The notes: generated from the letters alone by a model not told the origin. A stretch of 64,000 nucleotides of DNA from Aquirhabdus sp. (GCA_030149815.1 JASLHI010000012.1:1-64000), one strand, 5' to 3'; counted from the stretch's first letter, positions 23,831 to 33,384 are shown. Made by a program: numbers and translations.

Positions 23831-25774
23831 TTAATCCGCTGTCACCTGCAACAACACCTGACGTTTCTTCACTTGCAAACCAACCGCTGCACTAATCGCA
23901 CCGACGACACCATCACAGTTCGATTTGATTTGCTGCTGAATCTTCATCGCTTCCAAGATCACGAGCGTTTGGTCTTTGACCACTTTCTCGCCTTCCGCGA
24001 CAAGGATATTGACGACGGCACCGTTCATCGGCGCGCGAATCTGACCATCACCCGCCTCATCCGCTGCTGCTGGCGGTGCATGGGTCACATCGACAATCGT
24101 CAAATTACCATTCGCCATATCGAGGTATTGCGTATCGCCTGCTTGCACATAAGCAACCGTTTTACGAATCCCTTGCCAGATATAGACCAACTGATTTGCG
24201 GTACAGGATAAAACTTCAAGGCTTTCCGTTTCACCGTCATGTTGCAACGTAAAGTGATGACCTGCTTGCTCAATCGCCAGTTTATGCACCACTTCACCGA
24301 CTTGCAATTTCAGCGGAATCGGCATGGCTATGCCTGTATGCCAACCGCTACGGTCAGACTTGTAAACCAGCAAACTTGCTGCAATTGCCAGTGCTTCATG
24401 CGAAGCGACCGCAGGTTTCAAACTGACATCATCAGAGAAATGCTCAGTAATGAAGGCAGTATTGGTATCGCCTGACACCAGCACTGGGTTCTGGAGAATA
24501 TTCACCAAGAACTGTTTATTGCTATTCACTCCAAGCAACACCGTGTCTTGTAATGCACGCGCAAGCAGGCGAACCGCATCAGTACGCGTTTTGCCGTAAG
24601 CAATGACTTTGGCAATCATCGGATCATAATGTGGGCTGACCTCACCCAGACTTGTCATGCCATGATCGACACGGACACCCGGCAACATCGGCGGTTGCCA
24701 CAGCAGGATTTCACCTGTTTGTGGGAGGAAATTAACACCCGGATCTTCGGCATATAAACGCACTTCAACCGCATGACCAGTCAGCGTTAACTGCTCTTGT
24801 GCAAGCGGCAATTTCTCGCCATTTGCTACACGGAGTTGCCATTCGACCAAGTCTAAGCCTGTGATCAGTTCGGTTACTGGATGTTCAACTTGCAAACGGG
24901 TATTCATTTCCAAGAAATAGAAATTACCTTGGCTATCCAGTAAGAATTCAACCGTACCCGCACCGACATAACCACAAGATTTTGCCGCTGCAACAGCCGC
25001 CTCGCCCATACGCTTACGCAGATCAGGCGTCATGACTGGGCATGGGGCTTCTTCAACGACTTTTTGATTACGACGCTGAATCGAGCAATCGCGTTCAAAC
25101 AAATACACATGATTGCCATGCGTATCGCCAAACACCTGAATCTCAACATGGCGCGGTGCAATCACGGCACGCTCCAGAATCATCTCGCTCGAACCAAACG
25201 CATTCAGTGCTTCTGATTGTGCTGTTTCCAGTGAAGACTTCAATTCACTCTCGGCATGCACTAAACGCATCCCGCGACCACCACCGCCTGCTGACGCTTT
25301 GACCATGAGCGGGAAGCCGATTTTTTTCGCTTCCGCAATTAAGCTCTCAAGTTCTTGATTGCCACCTTGATAACCCGGAATACACGGCACATTCGCCTCA
25401 AGCATCGCGATCTTGGACAAACGCTTGCTGCCCATCAGCTCAATTGCATCAGGCGTTGGGCCAATGAAGGTGATATTTGCTTCAGCACAGGCTTTGGCAA
25501 ATGCAGAGTTTTCTGACAAGAAGCCATAGCCAGGATGAATCGCATCTGCGCCAGTCTTACGCGCTGCTTCAAGAATATGATCAACACGCAGATAAGAATC
25601 AGAGACCTTTGCAGGGCCGATACAAACCGCCTCATCGGCAAACTGTACATGGAGCGCATTAGCATCCGCTTCCGAATAAACTGCAACGGTGCGATAGCCT
25701 AGAGCCTTTGCGGTGCGCATCACACGCACTGCGATCTCACCACGGTTCGCAATCAGGACTTTGGTAAATGCCAT
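23831..25774 (-). CDS. atuF: Geranyl-CoA carboxylase biotin-containing (alpha) subunit
   Basis: A 647 aa subunit with a biotin carboxylase (residues 1-450: IANRGEIAVRVMRTA, the ATP-grasp loop KASAGGGGRGMR, EMNTRLQVEHPVTE), a linker domain, and a C-terminal biotin carrier with EAMKIQQ, whose lysine carries biotin. It carboxylates biotin with ATP and bicarbonate and passes CO2 to the beta subunit AtuC. By sequence alone it could be a methylcrotonyl-CoA carboxylase (liuD) subunit; the atuABCDEF gene order favours geranyl-CoA carboxylase. GGAGG lies 4 bases before the ATG. Last gene of the operon. Confidence 0.83.
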   Translation of the reverse strand: MAFTKVLIANRGEIAVRVMRTAKALGYRTVAVYSEADANALHVQFADEAVCIGPAKVSDSYLRVDHILEAARKTGADAIHPGYGFLSENSAFAKACAEANITFIGPTPDAIELMGSKRLSKIAMLEANVPCIPGYQGGNQELESLIAEAKKIGFPLMVKASAGGGGRGMRLVHAESELKSSLETAQSEALNAFGSSEMILERAVIAPRHVEIQVFGDTHGNHVYLFERDCSIQRRNQKVVEEAPCPVMTPDLRKRMGEAAVAAAKSCGYVGAGTVEFLLDSQGNFYFLEMNTRLQVEHPVTELITGLDLVEWQLRVANGEKLPLAQEQLTLTGHAVEVRLYAEDPGVNFLPQTGEILLWQPPMLPGVRVDHGMTSLGEVSPHYDPMIAKVIAYGKTRTDAVRLLARALQDTVLLGVNSNKQFLVNILQNPVLVSGDTNTAFITEHFSDDVSLKPAVASHEALAIAASLLVYKSDRSGWHTGIAMPIPLKLQVGEVVHKLAIEQAGHHFTLQHDGETESLEVLSCTANQLVYIWQGIRKTVAYVQAGDTQYLDMANGNLTIVDVTHAPPAAADEAGDGQIRAPMNGAVVNILVAEGEKVVKDQTLVILEAMKIQQQIKSNCDGVVGAISAAVGLQVKKRQVLLQVTAD

Positions 25775-25852
25775 ACAGCCTCCAACAACATCTTATTTAA
25801 TAAATTTGTTCATTCAATGATTTAAAAATCTGACCTTTTGTAGATCAACGAT

Positions 25853-26659
25853 TCACTCAGCCCAGCTTGGTAAACGTTTCTGGACAAATGCCAGCGTTCC
25901 TTCTAAACCTTCGGTCGTCGCGGCTTCTGCAAATTTGACCGCAACATCATCGAGCAACCCTTCCAGAGGTTCTTGCCCTGCCGCACGATGCAAAATATCT
26001 TTGGTCACACGACTGGCATTCGGTGCGGTTCGTTTAATCTGACTCAGCACTTCACTCAATGCGGCATCCAGTTGTTCAACCGTTGCTAAAGACTGATGTA
26101 CTAAACCAATCCGCTCAGCTTCTGCACCTTCGAAGCGATTACCCAAAAGCGCATAACGACGAGCTTGAGTTAACCCAATGCGTTGCACGACAAACGGTGC
26201 AATTTGCGCAGGAATAACGCCCAAACCTGTTTCAGGCAAACCAAACTTAGTATTGTCCAAACACAGCGCCACATCAGACACACAAGCCAAACCAAAGCCA
26301 CCACCCAGCACCGCGCCTTCCAGCACAGCCACCACAATTTGCGGTGCCTCATTCACGGTTTGAATCAACGTGCCAAAACTACGGTTAAACTTCACGTAGA
26401 CTTCACTGCCCTTTTCTACGGCTTGCATGCGTAAGCCTGTCATGTCTTTGAGGTCAGCACCCGCACAGAAACTACCACCTTCACCGCGCAAGACAACACC
26501 GCGAACAGTCGCATCGTCTTTAATGCTGGCAAATACAGCGATTAAATCGGCAACCATTTCTGAACTCATCGCATTACGCACTTCAGGGCGGTTTAAACGC
26601 ACATGCAGAATTGCGCCGTGCTGTTCAAGAATAAGCGTTTGGGTAGCAGGCAAAGTCAT
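25853..26659 (-). CDS. atuE: Enoyl-CoA hydratase, probable isohexenylglutaconyl-CoA hydratase
   Basis: A 268 aa crotonase-fold enzyme. The oxyanion-hole segments are visible: SFCAGADLKDM and AVLEGAVLGGGFGLACVSDVAL. The residue pattern GLPETGLGVIPAQ follows. In the atu pathway AtuE hydrates isohexenylglutaconyl-CoA made by geranyl-CoA carboxylase; the liu counterpart acts on 3-methylglutaconyl-CoA. Assignment to atuE rests on position between atuD and atuF. There is no clear Shine-Dalgarno site before the ATG. Confidence 0.8.
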   Translation of the reverse strand: MTLPATQTLILEQHGAILHVRLNRPEVRNAMSSEMVADLIAVFASIKDDATVRGVVLRGEGGSFCAGADLKDMTGLRMQAVEKGSEVYVKFNRSFGTLIQTVNEAPQIVVAVLEGAVLGGGFGLACVSDVALCLDNTKFGLPETGLGVIPAQIAPFVVQRIGLTQARRYALLGNRFEGAEAERIGLVHQSLATVEQLDAALSEVLSQIKRTAPNASRVTKDILHRAAGQEPLEGLLDDVAVKFAEAATTEGLEGTLAFVQKRLPSWAE

Positions 26660-26701
26660 AGTTCGTACTCATTCATATTTATAAAAATTCATTCAGCTTC
26701 A

Positions 26702-26767
26702 ATGGGGGCTGCTTTTAAAGCAAAAATCAAAAGCACCCCCATCCCGACCTTCCCCCTCAGGGGAAGG
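26702..26767. repeat. Double hairpin in the atuD-atuE gap
   Basis: The first hairpin pairs ATGGGGG..GCTTTT with AAAAGC..CCCCAT (26702-26742). The second is CCTTCCCC/GGGGAAGG around CTCA (26748-26767). The CCTTCCCC arm recurs at 27992-28010 and the layout resembles 23742-23829. Confidence 0.7.
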
Positions 26768-26778
26768 AGGCAAAAGAA

Positions 26779-27939
26779 TTAAGACTTCTGCTTACTTGGT
26801 AAAATATCCATGAGCTTACAGATAATGCCCAACATGATTTCGTCAGCGCCGCCACCAATCGAACCCAGACGACCATCGCGATACAATTGTGACGCTGGGT
26901 TATCCCACATAAATCCATTACCACCCCAATACTGCAAACAAGCGTCCGACACTTCACGCGTCAAACGTCCTGATTTCAGTTTTGCCATCGAAGCCAGCAT
27001 CGTGACATTTTCACCTGCGATATGCTGTTCACATGCTTGATAGGTTAAAGCTTTCAATGCTTCTACTTCCGTCATCAATTCAGCAAAACGGAAATGCACA
27101 TACTGATTATTGATGAGTGGTTGCCCGAAGGTTGTACGTTCTTTGGTATAGGCTATCGTTTGTTTAATGCAGTGCTCCAGACCACCAACCGCGTTGGCAC
27201 ATGCCCACATGCGTTCTTCTTGGAACTGCATCATCTGCATCATAAAACCCATGCCCTCTCCACCGACCAAATTGCGCTGTGGTACGCGAACATTGTCAAA
27301 ATAGACCTGAGCAGTTGTCGTTGAACGCATACCCAATTTATTCAGAGGTTCAGAAAAACTAATCCCTTTCGTTTTTGCAGGCACAATAATCATCGATTTA
27401 TTGCTATGCGGCTTGCCATCTGACGTGTTTGCCAATAAACAGAAAAAATCGGCTTGCAATGAGTTGGTAATCCACATCTTGCTGCCATTGATAACGTAAT
27501 CATCACCATCTTTCTTTGCAGTGGTTTTAATCGCAGCAACGTCTGAACCCGCATGCACTTCGGATACCGCAATCGCAGCGACATATTCACCTTTGATTGC
27601 AGGCACTAAAAACTCGTCGCGCAACTCTTTACTACCAAAGCGTGCCAATGCTGGCGTTGCCATGTCGGTTTGTACGCCAATTGCCAAAGGCACACCACCG
27701 CACGCTGCGCGTCCTAGTTCCTCTGCGACCACTAGATTGTAGGAATAATCTAAACCTAAACCGCCATTTTCTTCAGGCTTACAAATACCGAGTAATCCCA
27801 GATCAGCCATTTTTTTGAACACATCATGAATCGGAAAACGTCCTGCTGCTTCCCATTCTGGAATAAACGGATTGAGTTCGTTTTCAACAAACTGACGTGC
27901 GGTACGACGGAGTGCTTCATGTTCTGCGGTAAACTTCAT
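26779..27939 (-). CDS. atuD: Acyl-CoA dehydrogenase, probable citronellyl-CoA dehydrogenase
   Basis: A 386 aa flavoenzyme predicted to convert citronellyl-CoA to geranyl-CoA. Motifs include AIAVSEVHAGSDVAAIKT, NGSKMWITNS, LNKLGMRSTTTAQVYFDNV and YWGGNGFMWDNP. The position that is Glu in medium-chain enzymes reads IGGGADEI, while MQFQEERMW supplies a Glu at the site used by isovaleryl-CoA-type enzymes. That fits a branched-chain substrate. AAGGA lies 6 bases before the ATG. It lies between atuC and atuE, as in Pseudomonas atu operons. Confidence 0.82.
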   Translation of the reverse strand: MKFTAEHEALRRTARQFVENELNPFIPEWEAAGRFPIHDVFKKMADLGLLGICKPEENGGLGLDYSYNLVVAEELGRAACGGVPLAIGVQTDMATPALARFGSKELRDEFLVPAIKGEYVAAIAVSEVHAGSDVAAIKTTAKKDGDDYVINGSKMWITNSLQADFFCLLANTSDGKPHSNKSMIIVPAKTKGISFSEPLNKLGMRSTTTAQVYFDNVRVPQRNLVGGEGMGFMMQMMQFQEERMWACANAVGGLEHCIKQTIAYTKERTTFGQPLINNQYVHFRFAELMTEVEALKALTYQACEQHIAGENVTMLASMAKLKSGRLTREVSDACLQYWGGNGFMWDNPASQLYRDGRLGSIGGGADEIMLGIICKLMDILPSKQKS

Positions 27940-27991
27940 GACTGTTCCTTTAATCTGATTTTTAACGTAAATATTTAAAAACTCATCTCAC

Positions 27992-28010
27992 CTTCCCCTT
28001 TAAGGGGAAG
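27992..28010. repeat. C-rich hairpin in the atuC-atuD gap
   Basis: CTTCCCCTT and AAGGGGAAG form a perfect 9 bp palindrome around a single T. Same CTTCCCC arm as the element at 26748-26767. Confidence 0.7.
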
Positions 28011-28025
28011 ACTTCACAGCAAAAA

Positions 28026-29639
28026 CTAAAAACGTGACGCACCAAAACTAATTGGATTCAGTTGACGAGCCTTGGCCTCCGCTTGAGTTTTCAAAACAAA
28101 AATCAACACATTACGGGTATCGCGCGGATCAATCAGACCATCGTCATGACCATGCGCTGTGTTATAGAGTGCAGTCGTTTGTGAATCCAATTTCGCAGCG
28201 GTTGTCATTTCAATCATGTCGAGCATTTGCGGATTAGATTCTTGTCCAGTCGAACGCTGTTTTTCCTCAGCAACGATACGCATTACCTTACCTGCCTGCG
28301 CGCCGCCCATTACCGCTGTACGCGATGTTGGCCATGCAAATAGGAAATTAGGCGCTAATGCACGACCACACATCGCATAGTTCCCTGCACCGTATGAACC
28401 ACCCACAATCACAGAAATTTTTGGAACTGTCGCATTGGCAACTGCTTGGATCAGTTTAGAGCCATGCTTCACAATACCGTTCTGCTCCGCGTCCGTTCCC
28501 ACGATAAAACCTGTGGTGTTATGCAAAAATATGAGTGGTCGCTGTGTCTGCTCACACAAATGAATAAATTGAGCGGTCTTGGTTGCACCTTGTACAGTGA
28601 TCGGGCCGTTGTTGGTGATAATCCCAACATTCATACCACCCATCTTTGCCCAACCACAAACGGTCATCGCATCAAACTCTTGCTTGAACTCAAGGAAATC
28701 TGAATCATCAACGATATGCGCAATGACTTCTTTCATATCAATCGGTTGTTTAATATCTGACGGGATTAATCCCATCAAATTATCAATCGGATAACGCGGC
28801 TCTAAATAATCATTTGGTGTTGCTGCGGTCTGCTCTTTCCAGTTCAGCATTTTGACGATATCGCGCGCCTGACGAATACCATCCGCATCGTTTTCCGCCA
28901 GATATTCCGCCGTACCTGCAACCATCGCGTGCATTTCTGCACCACCTAAATCTTCGCCATTCGCAACTTCACCTGTTGCAGCAAGCAACAATGGTGGACC
29001 CGCGAGGAACATTTGTGTGCGCTTACGAACCACGATGATGTAATCTGATAAGCCCGGTTGATACGCACCGCCAGCAGTCGCATTACCATGTACAACCGCA
29101 ATCTGAGGAATACCCAGAGCAGACAAACGTGCTTGATTAGCGAAGGTACGACCGGCATTCACAAACACTTCGCCGCCATAGTTCAGATTCGCACCACCAC
29201 TTTCAGTCAGGCAAATCACAGGCAATTTATTCTCACGAATAATTTCATGCAGACGTAAAGTCTTAACCATGCCTGCTGGAGAAATCGTGCCGCCCTTGAT
29301 CGCACTATTACTTGCGGTCACCATGCAGCGCACGCCTTCGACAAAACCGATGCCCGCGATAATGCCGCCGCCCGCATCAGAACCATCTTTGTCGTCATAC
29401 ATCTCAAAACCAACCAGACCGCAAAGCTCGACAAATGGCGTTCCAGCATCTAACAGCAAGCGCACACGTTCATGCGGCAAAATCTGTCCACGTTTCTCAA
29501 ACTTAGGCTTTGCCTGTAGTGATTTATCAATGACCTTTTGCTGAATCGCGCGCATTGCACCTAAAGTCTGTTCTGCAAACTCACGGTTCGCAGCAAACTG
29601 TGGGCTATTCGGATCAAGTGCCGTTTCTAGAATTGCCAT
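28026..29639 (-). CDS. atuC: Geranyl-CoA carboxylase carboxyltransferase (beta) subunit
   Basis: A 537 aa carboxyltransferase with the N- and C-terminal crotonase-like halves of the family. Visible motifs are the N-half LTESGGANLNYGGEVF and ATAGGAYQPGLSDY, and the C-half IVGGSYGAGNYAMCGRA with WPTSRTAVMGGAQA. With AtuF it should carboxylate cis-geranyl-CoA to isohexenylglutaconyl-CoA. Methylcrotonyl-CoA carboxylases as I recall them read AGGAYVPAMSDE at the second motif, so the QPGLSDY variant may mark the geranyl type; this needs alignment. It lies 60 bases after atuB. Confidence 0.82.
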   Translation of the reverse strand: MAILETALDPNSPQFAANREFAEQTLGAMRAIQQKVIDKSLQAKPKFEKRGQILPHERVRLLLDAGTPFVELCGLVGFEMYDDKDGSDAGGGIIAGIGFVEGVRCMVTASNSAIKGGTISPAGMVKTLRLHEIIRENKLPVICLTESGGANLNYGGEVFVNAGRTFANQARLSALGIPQIAVVHGNATAGGAYQPGLSDYIIVVRKRTQMFLAGPPLLLAATGEVANGEDLGGAEMHAMVAGTAEYLAENDADGIRQARDIVKMLNWKEQTAATPNDYLEPRYPIDNLMGLIPSDIKQPIDMKEVIAHIVDDSDFLEFKQEFDAMTVCGWAKMGGMNVGIITNNGPITVQGATKTAQFIHLCEQTQRPLIFLHNTTGFIVGTDAEQNGIVKHGSKLIQAVANATVPKISVIVGGSYGAGNYAMCGRALAPNFLFAWPTSRTAVMGGAQAGKVMRIVAEEKQRSTGQESNPQMLDMIEMTTAAKLDSQTTALYNTAHGHDDGLIDPRDTRNVLIFVLKTQAEAKARQLNPISFGASRF

Positions 29640-29699
29640 CTTTATCTCTCTGAACTTGTGCTAATCATGCTCTAATCATAGTGGGCTATGACGAAATAC

Positions 29700-30560
29700 T
29701 TACTTCAAAACATCTGGAATAAATGCGCGGTGGAAGCCATTAAACGGCGCGTTATTCTTGGCATCGATTAATGGATATGACGGTGTGCCTAGCGATGCAG
29801 CGCCATCAATCCGAATCGTGACGCCATTCACAAACGCCGCGGCTTCAGACAACAAGAAACACGCCACTGAGGACACCTCAGATTCTGTGCCCATCCGCTT
29901 GAGCGGAACTTTCTCAGCAAGCAAAGGAATCATGGCGCGGAATGCACCTTGGTAAGTATCCATACCTGACGACATAATCCAACCTGGCGCAACACAATTC
30001 ACGCGCACACCAGATTTTGCCCATTCAATCGCCGCAGTCTTGGTCAGATTATCAACCCCAGCACGCGCTGCACCTGAATGCCCCATGCCTGGCATCCCGC
30101 CATGCATATCCGCAGCCATATTGACGATGCTACCGCCATGCTCACCCATCCACTGATTGTATGCTTCGCGCATCATCAGAAATGTGCCATGTAAATTATT
30201 GCGAATCACCGAATCAAATCCGTTATATGAAATCGACTCTAATGGCGATGGAAATTGACCGCCTGCGTTATTGAATAGGCCATCCAGACGTCCAAATTCA
30301 GCAAGCACTGCTGCAATCGTTGCTTTGACCTGATCTTCTTGGCGAATATCACAAACCAAACCGCGCACCTTGCCACCATCAGCTTTGATCTCTGCCACAA
30401 TAGCGTCCAGCTTTTCAGGCTTACGACCTGTAATCACGACTTGCGCACCCAAAGCTGCCAGCTCGTGTGCGGTACAACGTCCAATTCCTGAACCACCACC
30501 CGTCACAATGACTACTTTGCCTGCAAATGCATTTGGACGAAAAATTGATTGATACGACAT
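29700..30560 (-). CDS. atuB: Short-chain dehydrogenase/reductase of the atu operon
   Basis: A 286 aa SDR. The cofactor motif TGGGSGIG is near residue 19, NNAGG follows, and the catalytic region contains GLFNNAGGQFPSP and a VNMAADMHGG..GHSGAARAGVDNLTKT segment in which the usual YxxxK is read as SGAARAGVDNL. The Tyr of YxxxK therefore appears to be missing, a feature of the 2,4-dienoyl-CoA reductase-like branch. The closing VTIRIDGAASLG is typical. AtuB is required for citronellol growth in Pseudomonas; its exact reaction is not settled. The ATG at 30560 is chosen because AGGAA is 6 bases upstream. Confidence 0.82.
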   Translation of the reverse strand: MSYQSIFRPNAFAGKVVIVTGGGSGIGRCTAHELAALGAQVVITGRKPEKLDAIVAEIKADGGKVRGLVCDIRQEDQVKATIAAVLAEFGRLDGLFNNAGGQFPSPLESISYNGFDSVIRNNLHGTFLMMREAYNQWMGEHGGSIVNMAADMHGGMPGMGHSGAARAGVDNLTKTAAIEWAKSGVRVNCVAPGWIMSSGMDTYQGAFRAMIPLLAEKVPLKRMGTESEVSSVACFLLSEAAAFVNGVTIRIDGAASLGTPSYPLIDAKNNAPFNGFHRAFIPDVLK

Positions 30561-30711
30561 GAACATTTCCTAAATTAAATTGAGCGCCGATTTTTTTCAG
30601 TCAATCAAACTGAATGAACGCTGAAATCTATCACCACAACTAATTCATCAGCATTAGCTATTACTTTGATATTTACAGCCATTTACTTAAAACAGCTAAC
30701 CTCAACAATGA

Positions 30712-32556
30712 TTACTTCAACAAGTCAGCAGGAATCTGCACAGGCATATCCAATAATTGCTGCGCCAAAGCCTTACCCTGTGGATCAATCCTTAAACTCG
30801 CCATACCACCACCGCCAAGCGCATTGGTCATGAACAGATTAAATGCATTGAGTCCCGGTAACTCGAAGCGATAAACCTTGCTATTTTCACCATCCAACAC
30901 ATGCGCCATATAATCGGCTACTGCATCTGTTGTCAGCGACGCACGAATCCAAGGTAAATACTCAGGGCGACGCGCAAGTACGCCGATATTGGAGGCATTA
31001 CCTTTATCACCACTACGCGCATGAGCAACTTGAATTAATGGCACAGAGATGAGCCCATTTGCACCCACCAAGTTTGCAACTTCGCCACTCACAATAGACG
31101 CTGGCATCGCACTCGCATCGCCTGCTGGAATACTGACTACACGGCGCTCACCATTTAAATCAATCTCAACCTTGCAATGCGCTTTATCGAGTAAAAATGA
31201 GAACAATTTGACGACTGGTGAAACCTTTGGACGACCACCCATGATGCCCGCAAGCCCCGGCGCCATGCCTGTAGAGGCTTGTGCAATCTCAGAAGCAAGG
31301 AACTGACAGGCTTGCTGGAAAGGATGAGTCACGGCAATTTTTACTGCAACTTCACGTGTATCTGACCGCTGTCCATGTGGTCCATAAGTCGTTTCTGTAC
31401 CAATATATTCAATTGATTTTTCGGTAAAACCCGGTACGCCACGCATTGCCAAAACACGTTCGCATTTAGAAAGAATCGCATTGGCAACTTTTTCAGCTTT
31501 GCGTTTCGCATCGATCCCAGCAATCACAAAGCTCACCAGCACCCGATAACCATCGGCATAGGTTGCGCTGACTTTGTATTGATTGGTTGGCGCGCGACCT
31601 TTGGCACCACTGACTTTGACGCGATTGACATCAACTTGTTCTAACTGTACATGACTAAAGTCAGCCACGACATCAGGCAGAATATAAGACTGCGGATCAT
31701 TAATCTCATAAAGAATCTGTTCGCCAATCGTGGCTTTATTGATGAGACCACCTGTGCCATCTGGCTTACTAATTACAAATGAACCATCAGCAGACACTTC
31801 TGCAATCGGAAAGCCCATATTGTCGTAACCTGGCACATCTTCCCAATCGGTGAAGTTGCCGCCAGTGCACTGCGCACCGCACTCAATCACATGACCTGCA
31901 AGCGCTGCTTGAGCCAAATGATCGTAATCAGTTGTTGCCCAGCCAAACTCATGCATGAGCGGCCCGATCACCACCGCAGAATCCACCACACGACCTGTAA
32001 TCACAATGTCAGCACCCGTATCCAACGCATCACGGATTGGCACTGCGCCTAAGTAGGCATTAATGCTTGCCATATTTTCAGGCATCGTTTGACCCGAAAA
32101 CATCTCAGTCACGCCCGATGCGCGTAATGTCTCTTGCTCTGCTGTTAAATTATCACCGAGTACCACTGCAACTTTCAGATCTAAACCCGCAGCGTCGATC
32201 AGCTTGACGATCGCATCACGGCAAGACAGCGGATTGATGCCGCCTGCATTACTGATCACTTTAATTTTTTTCGCAGCAATCGTTTTAAGCAAAGGTTCCA
32301 TGACACGCGTTACAAAATCATGCGCATAACCCATCGCTGGATCTTTCATCTTTGCACGCGCCATGATCGACATTGTGACTTCGGATAGATAATCAAATAC
32401 TAGATAATCAATCTGCGCCATATGCACCAATTGAAAAGCTGCGGTATTGGTATCTCCCCAAAAACCTGAAGCACAGCCAATACGAACAGTCCGATCTGCG
32501 TCTTTTTTCTTAATATCTGAAGTTGATGAATCCAGATTTTGTGTGTGGTCAGTCAC
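30712..32556 (-). CDS. atuA: AtuA family protein (DUF1446), acyclic terpene utilisation
   Basis: A 614 aa protein starting at GTG, with AAGGG about 10 bases upstream. The block RIGCASGFWGDTNTAA with DYLVFDYLSEVTMSIMARA is the characteristic opening of AtuA. Further conserved parts are ISNAGGINP, VITGRVVDSA and HARSGDKGNASNIGV near the end. AtuA is essential for acyclic terpene use in Pseudomonas but its reaction is not established. First gene of the operon, divergent from atuR, with tandem inverted repeats just upstream. Confidence 0.9.
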   Translation of the reverse strand: MTDHTQNLDSSTSDIKKKDADRTVRIGCASGFWGDTNTAAFQLVHMAQIDYLVFDYLSEVTMSIMARAKMKDPAMGYAHDFVTRVMEPLLKTIAAKKIKVISNAGGINPLSCRDAIVKLIDAAGLDLKVAVVLGDNLTAEQETLRASGVTEMFSGQTMPENMASINAYLGAVPIRDALDTGADIVITGRVVDSAVVIGPLMHEFGWATTDYDHLAQAALAGHVIECGAQCTGGNFTDWEDVPGYDNMGFPIAEVSADGSFVISKPDGTGGLINKATIGEQILYEINDPQSYILPDVVADFSHVQLEQVDVNRVKVSGAKGRAPTNQYKVSATYADGYRVLVSFVIAGIDAKRKAEKVANAILSKCERVLAMRGVPGFTEKSIEYIGTETTYGPHGQRSDTREVAVKIAVTHPFQQACQFLASEIAQASTGMAPGLAGIMGGRPKVSPVVKLFSFLLDKAHCKVEIDLNGERRVVSIPAGDASAMPASIVSGEVANLVGANGLISVPLIQVAHARSGDKGNASNIGVLARRPEYLPWIRASLTTDAVADYMAHVLDGENSKVYRFELPGLNAFNLFMTNALGGGGMASLRIDPQGKALAQQLLDMPVQIPADLLK

Positions 32557-32567
32557 GGCAAAATACC

Positions 32568-32609
32568 CTTGCTTGAATGTGAAGCAAGACTACCAAGCAA
32601 GCGCTTGGT
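32568..32609. promoter_or_regulatory. Putative AtuR operators
   Basis: Two adjacent inverted repeats lie in the atuA-atuR gap: CTTGCTT-7 bases-AAGCAAG (32568-32588) and ACCAAGC-AAGC-GCTTGGT (32592-32609). They share the AAGC/GCTT core and lie 12-53 bases upstream of the atuA start. AtuR of Pseudomonas binds two inverted repeats in the same gap, so these are the likely sites. Confidence 0.6.
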
Positions 32610-32754
32610 TTGTAAATAGCATTGTGTTATTCTTTTTTGACCAAAAAGCTCAAGGGATTGAGTCTAAAATGTTAGAATTTGTGCAATCCCATGTTTTTAA
32701 TGATTTTCGTAAAATCCTGAAAGTAAGAACTGCCAAGTCATCCTTAAACTTTAA

Positions 32755-33384
32755 ATGGAAAAGCGATCTGTGAACCAATCTATTTCACCTGAAATACTAC
32801 AGACCCTCCCCCCGATTGGCGGAATGGATGATAGTCCACGTGGTCGTGTACTACGGGCTGCCGCGTATCTATTCCACGAACAAGGCTATGCACGAACCAC
32901 CGTCCGCGAACTCGCAATGATGGTTGGGATTCAGTCAGGTAGTTTGTTTCATCACTTCAAAAGTAAAGATGCGATTCTCTGCGCCGTTATGGAAGAAGCG
33001 ATCATCTATAACTTGCAGCAAATGCACAATGCGATTGAACAAGGCGCAACGCCCGCAGAACGTCTCAAAGGCTTAATCCGCGCAGAATTAGAATCGATTA
33101 ATGGCAACACCAGTCATGCGATGGCGGTACTCGTTTATGAATGGAACGCCATCACAGAGCAACAACAAGAACCGTTACTCGCCATGCGTGAAGAATACGA
33201 ATCACTATGGCTAGATGTACTCAATGATTTAAAACTAGAAGGCAAAATTAAACACGATACGTTTATCAGTCGTAGGCTGCTCAGTGGTGCAACATTTGGC
33301 ACTGCGCTTTGGTACAAACCGAATGGTCGTATCTCGATTGCTGAACTCGCAGAAGTGACATTAGCGATGGCATTGCGCGGGTGA
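32755..33384 (+). CDS. atuR: TetR-family repressor of the atu operon
   Basis: A 209 aa TetR protein. The DNA-binding helices are in residues 27-75 (RGRVLRAAAYLFHEQGYARTT, VRELAMMVGIQSGSLFHHFKSKDAIL). The C-terminal ligand domain is specific to the group. In Pseudomonas AtuR represses atuA and is released by pathway CoA intermediates. Here it is divergent from atuA across about 200 bases with tandem inverted repeats. No strong ribosome site precedes the ATG, so a nearby start remains possible. Confidence 0.85.
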   Translation: MEKRSVNQSISPEILQTLPPIGGMDDSPRGRVLRAAAYLFHEQGYARTTVRELAMMVGIQSGSLFHHFKSKDAILCAVMEEAIIYNLQQMHNAIEQGATPAERLKGLIRAELESINGNTSHAMAVLVYEWNAITEQQQEPLLAMREEYESLWLDVLNDLKLEGKIKHDTFISRRLLSGATFGTALWYKPNGRISIAELAEVTLAMALRG

